NCBI GenBank assembly: GCA_028285345.1 | Contig: JANQPT010000039.1 | Span: 24,304-88,303 of the forward strand | From: Planctomycetales bacterium | GTDB taxonomy: Bacteria > Planctomycetota > Planctomycetia > Planctomycetales > Planctomycetaceae | Reading direction: 5' to 3' | Length of the DNA stretch: 64,000 nucleotides | Shown: positions 1 through 8,909 of the stretch, in pieces | Numbering within the stretch: the stretch's first letter is position 1 | How the letters are laid out: each line of letters starts with the position of its first letter | The notes under the pieces: model-generated | Databases searched by the model: none | Seen by the model: the letters and a program-made list of their open reading frames with translations, nothing else | What the model was told of the DNA's origin: nothing | Program-made: the position numbers and the translations under genes

Positions 1-171
1 CAAACTGCCCCCCAGCAACGGCACGTAATCCGAGCCGCTCCCCTTGTACGAATAGATCAGAGGCGCCGCCACCAGCAGCGCTATGATCACCGTGTACGTG
101 CCCTTTTGGCTGGGACTGAACGAATTCCACAGCTGGCCGAGCTGTTTTAGTGAGTTTTGAATGCCTTCCAT
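1..171 (-). CDS. fliF: Flagellar MS-ring protein FliF, N-terminal fragment
   Basis: Fifty-seven codons run off the left edge. The visible N-terminus is a short amphipathic start ([20 protein letters not shown]), then [20 protein letters not shown], which is the first membrane span of the MS ring, then the start of the periplasmic part (YVPLLGG). FliF forms the inner-membrane ring under the flagellar rod and export gate. The call rests on this N-terminal pattern and on the position directly behind flgB-flgC-fliE, the usual order in flagellar operons. The rest of the gene is outside the window. Confidence 0.75.
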   Translation of the reverse strand, partial: MEGIQNSLKQLGQLWNSFSPSQKGTYTVIIALLVAAPLIYSYKGSGSDYVPLLGGSL

Positions 172-226
172 GGCGCGGATTTGTCGTTATTGAAGAGTTG
201 ATGAAGTATTGAAGTTGAAACTAGTT

Positions 227-328
227 GTAGGGTCCGCTGTGCGGACCGAAGCGTTTGATTCGTAGCGTCAATAGATTTTCTGAAGGTTCGATGATGGCAG
301 AGATAACGGTCCGCACAGCGGACCCTAC
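227..328. repeat. REP-like hairpin doublet (BIME-like), copy 1
   Basis: Two 21-bp arms (227-247 and 308-328) are perfect inverted copies of each other. Each is itself a stem-loop: GGTCCGC-TGT-GCGGACC on the left and its complement on the right. Both outer ends are GTAGG/CCTAC. About 60 bp of unrelated sequence lies between. Two more elements with the same plan but different stem sequence occur at 31341-31445 and 32690-32791. GTAG next to a short hairpin is the signature recognised by REP-associated tyrosine transposases in other bacteria; applying that here is inference. It lies between fliE and fliF. Confidence 0.85.
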
Positions 329-364
329 GGAAGTTGTGTTGACGGCACTTCCCGTGTCGGCAGG

Positions 365-682
365 TTAGAACCGCATGTCCTTGATTTCGTTATAGGCGTC
401 GATCAGTTTGTTGCGAATTTGCAGCATCGTGCGAAAGGCCAATTCCGACTTTTTCAGGGCAATCATCGCCTGCACCTGTGTCTCCCCCTCCCCGAGCAAC
501 GACGCCTCGATCGCCGCGTTCGCCTGCATCTGTTGTGCGCCGATCTTGCTCATCGAATCCAGCAACATCTGTTGAAAGTCCACCGGCGAGTCGTCGCCCA
601 CGCCGGTGCCAATCGGCGTAAACATCTGCTGCGGCATTGCCGGAAAAATGTTCGGACCAGGGCTGTTGAATGAAACTGGCAT
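365..682 (-). CDS. fliE: Flagellar hook-basal body protein FliE
   Basis: 105 residues, the usual size for FliE, the adaptor between the MS ring and the rod. The C-terminal half matches the family well: ALKKSELAFRTMLQIRNKLI followed by DAYNEIKDMRF, the conserved helix that ends nearly all FliE proteins. The N-terminus is rich in proline and glycine and less conserved, with FQQMLLDSM marking the first helix. It lies 37 bp behind flgC in the flgB-flgC-fliE-fliF order. Confidence 0.93.
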   Translation of the reverse strand: MPVSFNSPGPNIFPAMPQQMFTPIGTGVGDDSPVDFQQMLLDSMSKIGAQQMQANAAIEASLLGEGETQVQAMIALKKSELAFRTMLQIRNKLIDAYNEIKDMRF

Positions 683-719
683 GGCAAATCCCTATTTCAG
701 TTCCCTTTCTTGATTCGCA

Positions 720-1127
720 TCAAGCCAAAATCTCCAGCGACTTGTTGAACATCGTCTTGGACATCTCCACGGCGGAGACATTCGCCTCATAAGCCCGGCT
801 GGCGGCGATCGCATTTACAAATTCGGTCACGATGTCAAAACTGGGGTACGCCACCATTCCCGTCTTCGGGTTGGCGTCGGGATGACCCGGTTCGTATTCC
901 AGGCGCGGAGGTGAATTGTCGATGTGAACTTCATACTGCACCGGCACGCCTTCGGTCATTCCGTCGCTTGCGGCAGTGTCGGCGGAAAAGGTGATATACC
1001 GCCGCTGATACGCACCGCCGTCGGCATCCCGCGTCGTATCGACATTGGCGATATTGCCGGCAATGGTGTTCATCCACTGCCGCTGGGCCGCCAATCCCGA
1101 TGCGCTAATATCAAGTGCTTTGAACAT
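720..1127 (-). CDS. flgC: Flagellar basal-body rod protein FlgC
   Basis: 135 residues. The N-terminus MFKALDISASGLAAQRQWMN followed by TIAGNIANVDTTRD is the rod/hook family signature (ANxxT). The C-terminus ends in EFVNAIAASRAYEANVSAVE, the conserved coiled-coil that packs in the rod. FlgC is a proximal rod subunit exported through the flagellar secretion apparatus. Length and both end motifs agree with FlgC rather than FlgF or FlgG. Its start follows the flgB stop by 57 bp. Confidence 0.95.
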   Translation of the reverse strand: MFKALDISASGLAAQRQWMNTIAGNIANVDTTRDADGGAYQRRYITFSADTAASDGMTEGVPVQYEVHIDNSPPRLEYEPGHPDANPKTGMVAYPSFDIVTEFVNAIAASRAYEANVSAVEMSKTMFNKSLEILA

Positions 1128-1184
1128 GGTATTTCTTCAAATTTAATCTGTATTAGAAGTCAGTTGGTTGCTTCGCCGGCAGCA

Positions 1185-1664
1185 TCAGACGCGCTCGGTA
1201 ATCACGTGCTCCAGCAGCGACATTTGGGAATTGATGATTTGAACTGCGTAACTTTGCAGCATGGCGTTTTTGGTTACTTCCATGATTTGCTGCTCAATGC
1301 TGCGGTTGTTTCCGTCTTGAAACGTCAAGTTTTCAGGTGGAGCTTCGATCGCCTCGAACAGTTTCGGCGTAAATATCTCTGACAGATCCTTGGGGCCGGA
1401 GCCTCCGGCGGCCGGCGGCGAAACTCCCGGCGACGCGAACGGATATGAGGGATACGCACTTTGAGTTTGTCTCGGCTGATGCAGCCTCTCCACCGCCGTT
1501 CGCAGTGCGGCCTGGAACTTGTTCACATCCAAGTCCCGCATGCGGTAATCGTCGGTATTGATGTTGGCGATATTCCCGGCGAGCACTTCCTGCCGCCGCT
1601 CGGTGAACGTCGCCACCTGCTCCAGCAAGGGAATCGTTGTCGATTGAAATAGCGACTCAATCAT
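1185..1664 (-). CDS. flgB: Flagellar basal-body rod protein FlgB
   Basis: 159 residues. The N-terminal segment (ERRQEVLAGNIANINTDDYR) carries the rod-protein ANxxT-like motif, and the C-terminal segment (QQIMEVTKNAMLQSYAVQII) matches FlgB. A proline- and serine-rich linker of roughly 30 residues in the middle accounts for the slightly above-average length. FlgB forms the proximal rod with FlgC and FliE. It follows the AAA+ regulator gene by about 80 bp. Confidence 0.93.
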   Translation of the reverse strand: MIESLFQSTTIPLLEQVATFTERRQEVLAGNIANINTDDYRMRDLDVNKFQAALRTAVERLHQPRQTQSAYPSYPFASPGVSPPAAGGSGPKDLSEIFTPKLFEAIEAPPENLTFQDGNNRSIEQQIMEVTKNAMLQSYAVQIINSQMSLLEHVITERV

Positions 1665-1746
1665 GGCAATTTGACCGTACGAGTTTGCGTCAGGTCGAGG
1701 TTTCCGTGTGTACTCTGTTTTGACAAAAATCGTTCAACATCAAGGA

Positions 1747-3186
1747 CTAAGCCGCCCGATTGCCAGATCGATTCGATCCCGGACCCCCGCGCGGCGGATA
1801 GCCGTATTCGCGAAGTTTCCCTGACAGCGTGCGTATGCCGATCCCCAGCGCCTGCGCCGTTTTATCGCGGTTTCCCGCACACTGCGCGAAGACCGACTCG
1901 ATGAGTTTGCGCTCCATTTCCCGCAACGTCATTCCCGAAACCGTCGCCTCGGTTGTCAGCGGCGACAGGAACCACGGTCGAATCATTTCGCAGGTCAGCA
2001 TCGGGCCGCCGTCGATCGCACAAGCCCGTTGCAGCAGGTTTTCCAATTCGCGGATGTTCCCGGGCCAATGATAGCGCGTCAGCATCTCCATGCTGGAATT
2101 GGAGATTCGTTTAGCAGGCTGTCCATGCTTGAGCGAGATGTTGCGGAGAAAATGCTCCGTCAAGGGAGCGATGTCTTCGCAGCGATCGCGCAATGGAGGG
2201 ACGGTCAACCGTGCACCCGAAATCGCATCGTACAATTCCGGGCAAAAAAGACCCTGACGCGACTGCAACGATAAATCGTAACTGGTCGTGACGATCAACT
2301 GAGCGTCGAGCGGTCGATAGTCTTGCGCACCCAAGCGGCCATAGCGGCCCTCTTTGATGACCCGCGCGAAGTTGGTTTGCAGCATCAATGCCATCTCGTC
2401 GATGTTGAGCAGCAGGCAGGTTCCTCCGGCGGCCCGGTCGAGGCAGCCTGGGCTCCCGCCGCCGGCATCAAACATGGACCCGCCATGTTCGCCGTACAGT
2501 TCGCGTTCGAGACAAGCCGCAGTCAGCAGCGAGCAATCGAGAATCAGGAACGGACGATGTGCCCGGCCACTCCCGTCATGTATGGCTCGCGCCGTGGCCT
2601 GTTTCCCCGTCCCCGATTCGCCCTGAATCAGCACTGCCGGCCCGGATTCGGCCAATTGCTGAATTTGCTCTCTAAGCCTCACCGCCGCCGGGCTATGACC
2701 GACAATCTCACGGGAACTTTGAAACGCGAGTTGTCGCAACTGTCTCTGGTTCTCGGTTTGCAGAGCCGCGAAGTCGATCGCGCGGCGCACGGCGGTCTGC
2801 AGTAAGCGATCAGACACAGGTGCGTTGAAACTGAAAAACGGCTCCTCAACCTCGCAGGCCGACATTGGTAGCGGCGACCCCGCATCCACAATCACAATTT
2901 GTGGGATGTGCTGCCCGGCCGGCAGCGCGGGTTCGTTCTGATCGTACCGGCGGTACACAATCAGATCTGGCGCATATTGCTGCGTATGGGAATCGACGGA
3001 ATGCACGGTGCGGGAGTGAATCACAACACAACCGGACTTCTCCAAGGCCGCCGCGTATCCTGTTCCGCTCTCCTGCTCACGATCGATCAACAGTACCGTC
3101 GCGTACGCGGCGACGTCATCCGCGGCAGTCTCTGCGGAAATCCGCAACCCATGATCGGAGGCAATTGTCGGCGCTGAAGTGTTCAT
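1747..3186 (-). CDS. NtrC-class AAA+ regulator with Fis-type HTH, GAFTGA loop degenerate
   Basis: 479 residues. Residues 30-135 look like a decayed receiver domain: hydrophobic strands are present, but I see no acidic pocket or clear phospho-acceptor Asp. The AAA+ domain spans about 158-400 with Walker A GESGTGKQ (189-196), a Walker-B-like stretch LLLNIDEM (259-265) and the LRDRCEDI and WPGNIRELENLLQRA blocks. Where sigma-54 activators have GAFTGA, this protein reads LYGEHGGSMFDAGGGSPG, with no GAFTGA. The C-terminus (KTAQALGIGIRTLSGKLREY) is a Fis-like HTH. In this operon a role like FleQ/FlrC in flagellar transcription is likely, but sigma-54 contact is doubtful. Confidence 0.85.
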   Translation of the reverse strand: MNTSAPTIASDHGLRISAETAADDVAAYATVLLIDREQESGTGYAAALEKSGCVVIHSRTVHSVDSHTQQYAPDLIVYRRYDQNEPALPAGQHIPQIVIVDAGSPLPMSACEVEEPFFSFNAPVSDRLLQTAVRRAIDFAALQTENQRQLRQLAFQSSREIVGHSPAAVRLREQIQQLAESGPAVLIQGESGTGKQATARAIHDGSGRAHRPFLILDCSLLTAACLERELYGEHGGSMFDAGGGSPGCLDRAAGGTCLLLNIDEMALMLQTNFARVIKEGRYGRLGAQDYRPLDAQLIVTTSYDLSLQSRQGLFCPELYDAISGARLTVPPLRDRCEDIAPLTEHFLRNISLKHGQPAKRISNSSMEMLTRYHWPGNIRELENLLQRACAIDGGPMLTCEMIRPWFLSPLTTEATVSGMTLREMERKLIESVFAQCAGNRDKTAQALGIGIRTLSGKLREYGYPPRGGPGSNRSGNRAA

Positions 3187-3249
3187 ATCAATCGTTGATT
3201 TGATGTTAGGTTGATGATCGATTTGTCGTTGGCCCCTGCCGTGTAACTG

Positions 3250-3753
3250 CTATTGCCCGACGTCCAGTCGTCGGTGAGTGACGGGGGCCAGGCTGTCGCG
3301 ATACGCGGCCTGCACGCGCTCTCCCTGGTCGAGGTTGCGTAGTTCCTGCTGTGTGCCGGCACGGCGGCGTTCGATCTCCCGGCTGCTGCGATGTTCCTGG
3401 CGGACAAGTTCTTCCAAGTCGGCGGCGGTTTCGTCCAACAACGACTCGCAGCGGCCCCGTAACGTGTCGTCAAGCTGGCCGCGAAGCGACTTCCACATCG
3501 ACTTGATCCGGGGGCGATGTTCTTCAAACTTGGCAATCTGGTCGAGCACCTGTTGTTTCTTTCCCAACACGGCCAACAACTCGTCGTAGTCATTCTCCTC
3601 GATCAAACGGTCCTGGCTGCGGGAGAGATCCAGCAGTCGGCGGCAGCACTCGCGGTGCACCGTGAAGATCCTGAGGAAATCGGGGGTAGGAGTTCCGGTC
3701 ATACTTGCACAGGAGGGTGTAGGTGACGTCGGTTGGTTCAGACGTTGATTCAA
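3250..3753 (-). CDS. FlgN-like flagellar export chaperone
   Basis: Up to 167 residues, almost wholly helical with heptad-like content (RLIEENDYDELLAVLGKKQQ, then ETAADLEELVRQEHRSSREI). This resembles the FlgN/FliT type of small coiled-coil chaperone, which holds hook-associated proteins for export. Sequence identity in that family is low, so the call leans on the flagellar operon context. Two starts are possible. TTG at 3753 overlaps the stop of the upstream TPR gene (TTGA), implying coupling. An ATG at 3702 would give 150 residues. Neither has a strong Shine-Dalgarno. Confidence 0.6.
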   Translation of the reverse strand: MNQRLNQPTSPTPSCASMTGTPTPDFLRIFTVHRECCRRLLDLSRSQDRLIEENDYDELLAVLGKKQQVLDQIAKFEEHRPRIKSMWKSLRGQLDDTLRGRCESLLDETAADLEELVRQEHRSSREIERRRAGTQQELRNLDQGERVQAAYRDSLAPVTHRRLDVGQ

Positions 3754-6347
3754 CGGGAGGCGGACTGGTTGTGCAGCTCAACGGCCCACTGCAGCCAGCT
3801 CCGCCACTGCTCTTTGCTCATGGCTTCATCTTTTTGGAGAAACTTTTCATCAGGAATCCGATCCAGAATGAATTTGGCTTGCGCCAGTGCGCCGCGGGCG
3901 TCCAACGGCCGGTCAAGGCGGTCATAGCAATTCGCTTCCTGGACCATGGCCCGCAGCGCAACAGGATGGTCCTGATAGCGTCCAGCGGCCTCCCGGTATC
4001 GAATCACCGCACCGTTGTAGTCCTCGAAGGTGAAGTGATTATTCGGGATTTCGAAATAGCAATTGCGAAGAAACTCCAGACCAAGGTCGTCGATCTGTCC
4101 CCGGTCGGACAGTAACAACAGCTCCGTTTTGAGCCGGTGGAAATTGTCGTTGGATTGGTCCAACAACTGTTTCATCTGCTGGAAGAATTGAATCCGCGCG
4201 TTGTCCGTTTCCGCCTCTTTCATTTTCCGCCGCGGCAACTCGGCACTGCGTTGGCACGCTTTGGCCAAGTAATAGCGTGCTTCTATCAACATCCTCACGC
4301 GGCTTCGGTTGTCCGGCTGCGCGGCCTCCTTTTCGCTCAGATCAAACCGGTTGATGTACTCCTCCAGGCGGACGATCGCTTCATCCCAGCGCCGATAGGC
4401 CTCATTCAGCTTCTGCTGGGCTGATACCGGATCCGCCTCTTTGATGGCCTCGGCTTCAAGCGACGTTTGTACGGACGTCAAGTGCAGCAACTTTCCCAAA
4501 CCGAATAGGGCGCCCTGCCATTCCGCCGCAGCAGGCGTCAGATCATCCGAGATCAACATTTCCCGCCATGTTTGCTCCGCCAGGTCTTGCCGGTCGGTTT
4601 CAAAGTAGCACTTGCCGATCAGATACTGCGCCTCGAAAACCACCGGATCGGTCGAGTGGCTCTCGACGATTCGCTGAAACCGCTCCAATGCGTCGTCAAA
4701 GTAATTCAGATTCATCAACACGCGACCCTGGCGAACCAGCGCGATCGGCAGACGCCGCGTAGGATCGGTCTCGATGAAGAGTTTCAGTTGGTTGTTGGCC
4801 TTGATGAAATCCTTGCCCTTGATGAAATGCTCGGCGCTGGTCCACAGATCATCGGGATAGTCTGCCGTCGTGCGGCGTTCATTCGCCAATTTCGCAAACG
4901 CCTGCCCGCTGCGGACCCATCTCGATCGCAGTTCGCCGGAGAGCTTCCGCCGACGGCTGAAATCGGCCTCGGCCAGTTGATCGTCCAAATATTGTGCCGC
5001 CTTCTGATTCGCAAGCGCCGCATATTCGCTGGCAAGTGCGACTGGGAACAAGGGAGCCATGTGATCCGCCAACGCGATTGAATGCTGGTACAAGTGCATA
5101 GCATTCCAAGAGTTCCAGGCTTCCAGAATCACTCCACGAAAGATTTTGACGTCGATCCATTTGTTGCTGAACTCGCGCGGATCGTGGACCTGTCTCAGCA
5201 CGTCGTTGTAGGTCTCCAGCGCTTTCTCGTGAAAATACTGCCTGCGGAGAATGTCCGCCGCCCACAGTTGCGCGGCGACCGCTTCGTGAGACCCTTGGAA
5301 TTGTTTATAGGTCCGCTCGTAGTAGTTTCGTGCGGCTTCCAAATGAACCGTGCGATTGGCCGGATCGGACTGCGCCAGTTTTTGTTCACATAGTCCCATC
5401 AAATACCGCGCTTGCCGGGGAAATCTCTGCCGCAAGCCCTCGCTGGCCTCGACCGGCCTGAGTTTTTCCAAGGCCTCACGGTACTTTTGGGCCTTCATCA
5501 GCACTTCTGCCCGCAGGATTGTGATGCCGTCGGTCTTCGTTTGCACCTTCGCCAAGGCCGCTTCCGCCTCAGTGGTCTTGTCCAGCGCATAAAGAATCTG
5601 CGCCTGTTGCAGGAACGCCCGGTCGAGTTGCTGCTCGTCGAGTTGCGACGTCGCCAGCAAATCGGCATTCAGTGCCTTGGCCCGTGCTAAATCCTCGGCG
5701 GTCTTGGAGTAGATGTAGGTGTCGGTCAGCAGCAGCGACGATTCAATCTTCCCGGGCGCGTATGATTTGACCGCCTTTTCCAAATAGGATTGTGCCGCCT
5801 TGGCCCGCCCGATCCGATACAGGCTGATCCCCAGAGCATAGGACCATTGCGGTTCGTACTCGTGCGTGAGCGCCCGCTCGCTCGCCTCCTCAAGAAAGCT
5901 CTTGGCGACAATATACTTCTGTTCGCGGCCGCCGTCCTCGGAAAGTTTCTCCGCCTGACGAAAGGCGACAATTCCCAGCACGAATTGGTCTCCCCCCGGA
6001 AAATCGGAATCTTGGTAGCCTTGCTGCTGAAGCTCTTGCGCAAGCCGGATTGCGGCGCCGTTGTTGCCTTCTTTCAACATGGCTAGCGCTTCGCGAAGTT
6101 TGTCGCTATTGGACGGGGCCTCCTCGAGATTGAGGTAGTAGATCAGCCCAAACAGCAGCAAGAATCCAAACGTCGCCCCGCCGGCGATTTTCATGTTCCG
6201 CGGGGTCACCAACTCCTTAGCGCGCTCGAGCAGCCCGGCGAATCGTCCCGGTTCGCCGCCCTGCGACTCCTCCGCGGGCGCAGCCGTCTCGTCAGCCGTT
6301 TCGGCGGCATCGGCGGGAGGTTCTGGTTGGCTGGTTTCAGTCGCCAT
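3750..6347 (-). CDS. Large TPR protein with one N-terminal membrane span
   Basis: 865 residues. An acidic, Ala/Glu/Pro-rich cytoplasmic head (1-50) is followed by one transmembrane segment (about 52-73, NMKIAGGATFGFLLLFGLIY), so most of the protein should lie outside the inner membrane. The remainder is a series of degenerate tetratricopeptide helices, for example AEAALAKVQTK and YLIGKCYFETDRQDLAEQTW. It is the first gene I can see in the flagellar transcription unit and overlaps flgN by 4 bp. A scaffolding role is suggested by the fold only. Related large TPR proteins are common in planctomycetes and mostly uncharacterised. Confidence 0.8.
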   Translation of the reverse strand: MATETSQPEPPADAAETADETAAPAEESQGGEPGRFAGLLERAKELVTPRNMKIAGGATFGFLLLFGLIYYLNLEEAPSNSDKLREALAMLKEGNNGAAIRLAQELQQQGYQDSDFPGGDQFVLGIVAFRQAEKLSEDGGREQKYIVAKSFLEEASERALTHEYEPQWSYALGISLYRIGRAKAAQSYLEKAVKSYAPGKIESSLLLTDTYIYSKTAEDLARAKALNADLLATSQLDEQQLDRAFLQQAQILYALDKTTEAEAALAKVQTKTDGITILRAEVLMKAQKYREALEKLRPVEASEGLRQRFPRQARYLMGLCEQKLAQSDPANRTVHLEAARNYYERTYKQFQGSHEAVAAQLWAADILRRQYFHEKALETYNDVLRQVHDPREFSNKWIDVKIFRGVILEAWNSWNAMHLYQHSIALADHMAPLFPVALASEYAALANQKAAQYLDDQLAEADFSRRRKLSGELRSRWVRSGQAFAKLANERRTTADYPDDLWTSAEHFIKGKDFIKANNQLKLFIETDPTRRLPIALVRQGRVLMNLNYFDDALERFQRIVESHSTDPVVFEAQYLIGKCYFETDRQDLAEQTWREMLISDDLTPAAAEWQGALFGLGKLLHLTSVQTSLEAEAIKEADPVSAQQKLNEAYRRWDEAIVRLEEYINRFDLSEKEAAQPDNRSRVRMLIEARYYLAKACQRSAELPRRKMKEAETDNARIQFFQQMKQLLDQSNDNFHRLKTELLLLSDRGQIDDLGLEFLRNCYFEIPNNHFTFEDYNGAVIRYREAAGRYQDHPVALRAMVQEANCYDRLDRPLDARGALAQAKFILDRIPDEKFLQKDEAMSKEQWRSWLQWAVELHNQSASR

Positions 6348-7134
6348 CTTGACGCATCAACTTATACAAACGGGTCTTGCGACGGTTTCACGTCCATCGG
6401 GGTGCGAGTGCCGTGTCACGGCTTGATTCTGGGGTGGTCCGTCACGAGTGACTCGGATCAAAGATCGAGAGAGAACGACGGGTTTCAAGACGTCCAAAGA
6501 CGATGCAGGGCACCAAGGCAGGTGCGTTACGTGTGAAACGAGATGGATTCCTCCATGTGCGAAGGAAACGGGTGAGATTTGGAAATGTGTCGTTGGTTTG
6601 AGACGACGAAGGTCCCAATCTCGCCAACATCAACCCCGCCGGCACCGCATAGCTGCGTGTCGTGGGCGCCGATGCGTTTGAGATTGCTGTTGTGAGTCTT
6701 GCCGTCGCTTTATTTGAGAGATGAGGCGAGCGAAATGCGTAGCGCAACCCTCCCGCCAGAAGGGCCCCGACCGGGTGATCAAACTAGATAGTGGTATTGA
6801 GAGACGATTTTTGAAGAGGAGCGTTTAATACTCTCAACCGTTCGGGGCTGTCAAGATGGGATACACGACGAGCCGCCGGTCGGGCGCATAAACCGGAGTG
6901 TGCGCGACAATGAAGACGCTCCTGGTTGGCCGCGATTTCACCGTTCCTTGTCTGGCGCCAACGCAAGAAGTATTGACGCCGAAAACGCGGGCGTGGGCAA
7001 ACGGCTGATGTCAACAACCTTTCGGGGCAGGGCAAGGCGCACCGCGGGCGACGAAAGGTGCTCGGCTTGCGAACTGCAGACGCGCGCGTTCCGTCTGAAG
7101 AAACAGGCTGTGACGCGTTTTCACTGACGCGACA
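6348..7134. other. Long intergenic region, no gene recognised
   Basis: Nearly 790 bp separate the TPR gene and the PQQ-propeller gene, both on the minus strand. Short open frames of about 75-100 codons exist on both strands, but none has a good ribosome site, recognisable family or coherent composition. The promoter of the flagellar unit should lie near 6350-6450. I could not pick out a convincing sigma-54 or sigma-28 site by eye. Confidence 0.5.
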
Positions 7135-8331
7135 CTATTGTCCGGCAGCAGCGGCAGCGGGTGCTTCCGGCGCGAACTGCGGCAGGAGCGGCTGCTCATC
7201 GGGACGCTGGTGATAATGGGGGAATTCACGGTCCGTTTCCCGCAAACAGACGACCAAACCGTCTTTCCTCGCCAGATAAATCCGGTCGGTGAGAGCGTTC
7301 GTCATGTGGTACAGCAGCGGTCCCAGGGCAAATCGGCCCTCGATTTCGCCCGTGTCTTGGCTGATCTTTACGAGATGGTTCAGCCTGTCGACACCGTACA
7401 CGTACTTGGGATTGATAGCGACGACTTTGTCGATTCCGTCGGCGAACCAATGCTCGACGCCCGTAGCGGCATCGAGACGAAACAGTCCTCTGTGCTCCGG
7501 CGTGAGATAGACATTGTCGCCGATGACGATCGGCGCCTTGCGGATCTTGTCGCCGGAAAGAAACGGATGCTTCCAGCCTTCTGACCCGTTTTTGATATTG
7601 ACCGCATAGAGCTTGAAGTCCTCCGAAGCCAGCAAGACCAAGTCTTGATATCGGGCCAGTGGCGCCGTGAGCTGATTGTCGGTCTCAAAGAGATAAATGT
7701 GATCGCGGGTCAGGGAGTTGACGTTGTACAAAATCCCGTTCGTACTTGCGAACAAGACATTGTCGCCATTCGGCAGCGGCGGGACCAGGATCCGTTTGCT
7801 GGTCTTGTACCTCCAGACTAACCTGCCGTTTTCCGGGTCGAACTTGTAGACACTGCCGTCCAGAAACCCGAGATACAACCCCTCGCTATCAGCACGGGCG
7901 CTGGTGCTGGGCTGATCGGGCAGATCAATCTCCATCAAAATCTTGCCGTCGTTCTTGTCGAGCACATAGAGATTGGCACGACTCCAGACGTACACGTGCT
8001 TTTCGTCGGAGGACGCTTCCATCGTGGGATTGTCGCTATTGCCGACGCGCTGATACCACTTTTGCCGGCCGGATTCCGCGTCAAACGCCGTTAGCACTCC
8101 GTTGCTCGACTGAACGTAGACATTACGTTCGTCGTTGGTAATGTGGGTGAGCGTGTCGCGCTGAAAATTCATCACCGCCTGCGCCCACCAGGCTCGCTCC
8201 AGGCCGTGCTTTTTCAGAATTTGCCGGGCGGTCAAGCCCGAACCGACACGCGAATTGGACTGCGCCGCGGCGGGGGCAACACCGATGAGCATTCCCAAGA
8301 GCAACAAGCCCAAATTCCGCAACACGAACAT
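7135..8331 (-). CDS. Secreted PQQ-like beta-propeller protein
   Basis: 398 residues from the ATG at 8331. That start is chosen because AGGGGAGAAG lies just upstream and because it begins a clean signal peptide (MFVLRNLGLLLLGMLIGVAP, AAAQ cleavage). The mature part has repeated blade motifs: VLTAFDAESGRQKWYQRVG, LYVLDKNDGKILMEIDLPD, VYKFDPENGRLVWRYKTSK, LYAVNIKNGSEGWKHPF and LFRLDAATGVEHWF. These are the PQQ/PQQ_2 propeller repeats shared by BamB and quinoprotein dehydrogenases. No catalytic dehydrogenase residues are evident, so a binding or scaffolding role is more likely. The C-terminus is Pro/Ala-rich. Confidence 0.85.
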   Translation of the reverse strand: MFVLRNLGLLLLGMLIGVAPAAAQSNSRVGSGLTARQILKKHGLERAWWAQAVMNFQRDTLTHITNDERNVYVQSSNGVLTAFDAESGRQKWYQRVGNSDNPTMEASSDEKHVYVWSRANLYVLDKNDGKILMEIDLPDQPSTSARADSEGLYLGFLDGSVYKFDPENGRLVWRYKTSKRILVPPLPNGDNVLFASTNGILYNVNSLTRDHIYLFETDNQLTAPLARYQDLVLLASEDFKLYAVNIKNGSEGWKHPFLSGDKIRKAPIVIGDNVYLTPEHRGLFRLDAATGVEHWFADGIDKVVAINPKYVYGVDRLNHLVKISQDTGEIEGRFALGPLLYHMTNALTDRIYLARKDGLVVCLRETDREFPHYHQRPDEQPLLPQFAPEAPAAAAAGQ

Positions 8332-8909
8332 CAGTCTTCTCCCCTCTGGACGGTATTGATCGCGGCTGTCAATCGTTGAAGACGGCAACAGAGATATCGC
8401 ACTCATTGCGAACGACGGCATCCGGTGCGACGTTAAAGAAAAGGACGGTCCCGCTCGAGCAGGCCAACCTGTCGGCATCACGACGGGAGGACAACGATTG
8501 GCGCCATGCTCCCAACGGATATTCTCCATTCTAGGCAGGCCGGCGGTCCTAAAGCCAGAGTTGTCTCCGCGAAAATCCCGAGACGAGGCCGATTTTCCGG
8601 CGGCTGAAGTCGATTCGGACCACATCATTTTCGGTGAATACCGTAACAATCGTTGTGATCACTCCTGCCACAACATCCCAATTCGCCGGACCACGACGCT
8701 GTTGACCGCGCGCGGTGAATTGATGACTCACAACACCTATCGGCGTTTGAGAGGTCGGCCGCCGTTTTTGCGAATTCGCCCGCCGCGCCAATGTCCGCTC
8801 TTGACGTCGAGGCTCAGTTCGCCAAACTGTTAGGAAAGTGTTCATGCGACTGACTGCAAGTCGTCGATGGGTCCATCCATTTCGACGTTTCTCTAAGGGA
8901 GGGAAAGCC
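8332..8909. other. Divergent promoter region between PQQ-propeller and HEAT-repeat genes
   Basis: About 580 bp between two divergently oriented secreted-protein genes. In-frame upstream extensions of both genes are open here but lack ribosome sites at their outer starts and would bury the signal peptides, so I treat the region as non-coding. No clear -35/-10 pair or hairpin stands out. Confidence 0.5.
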
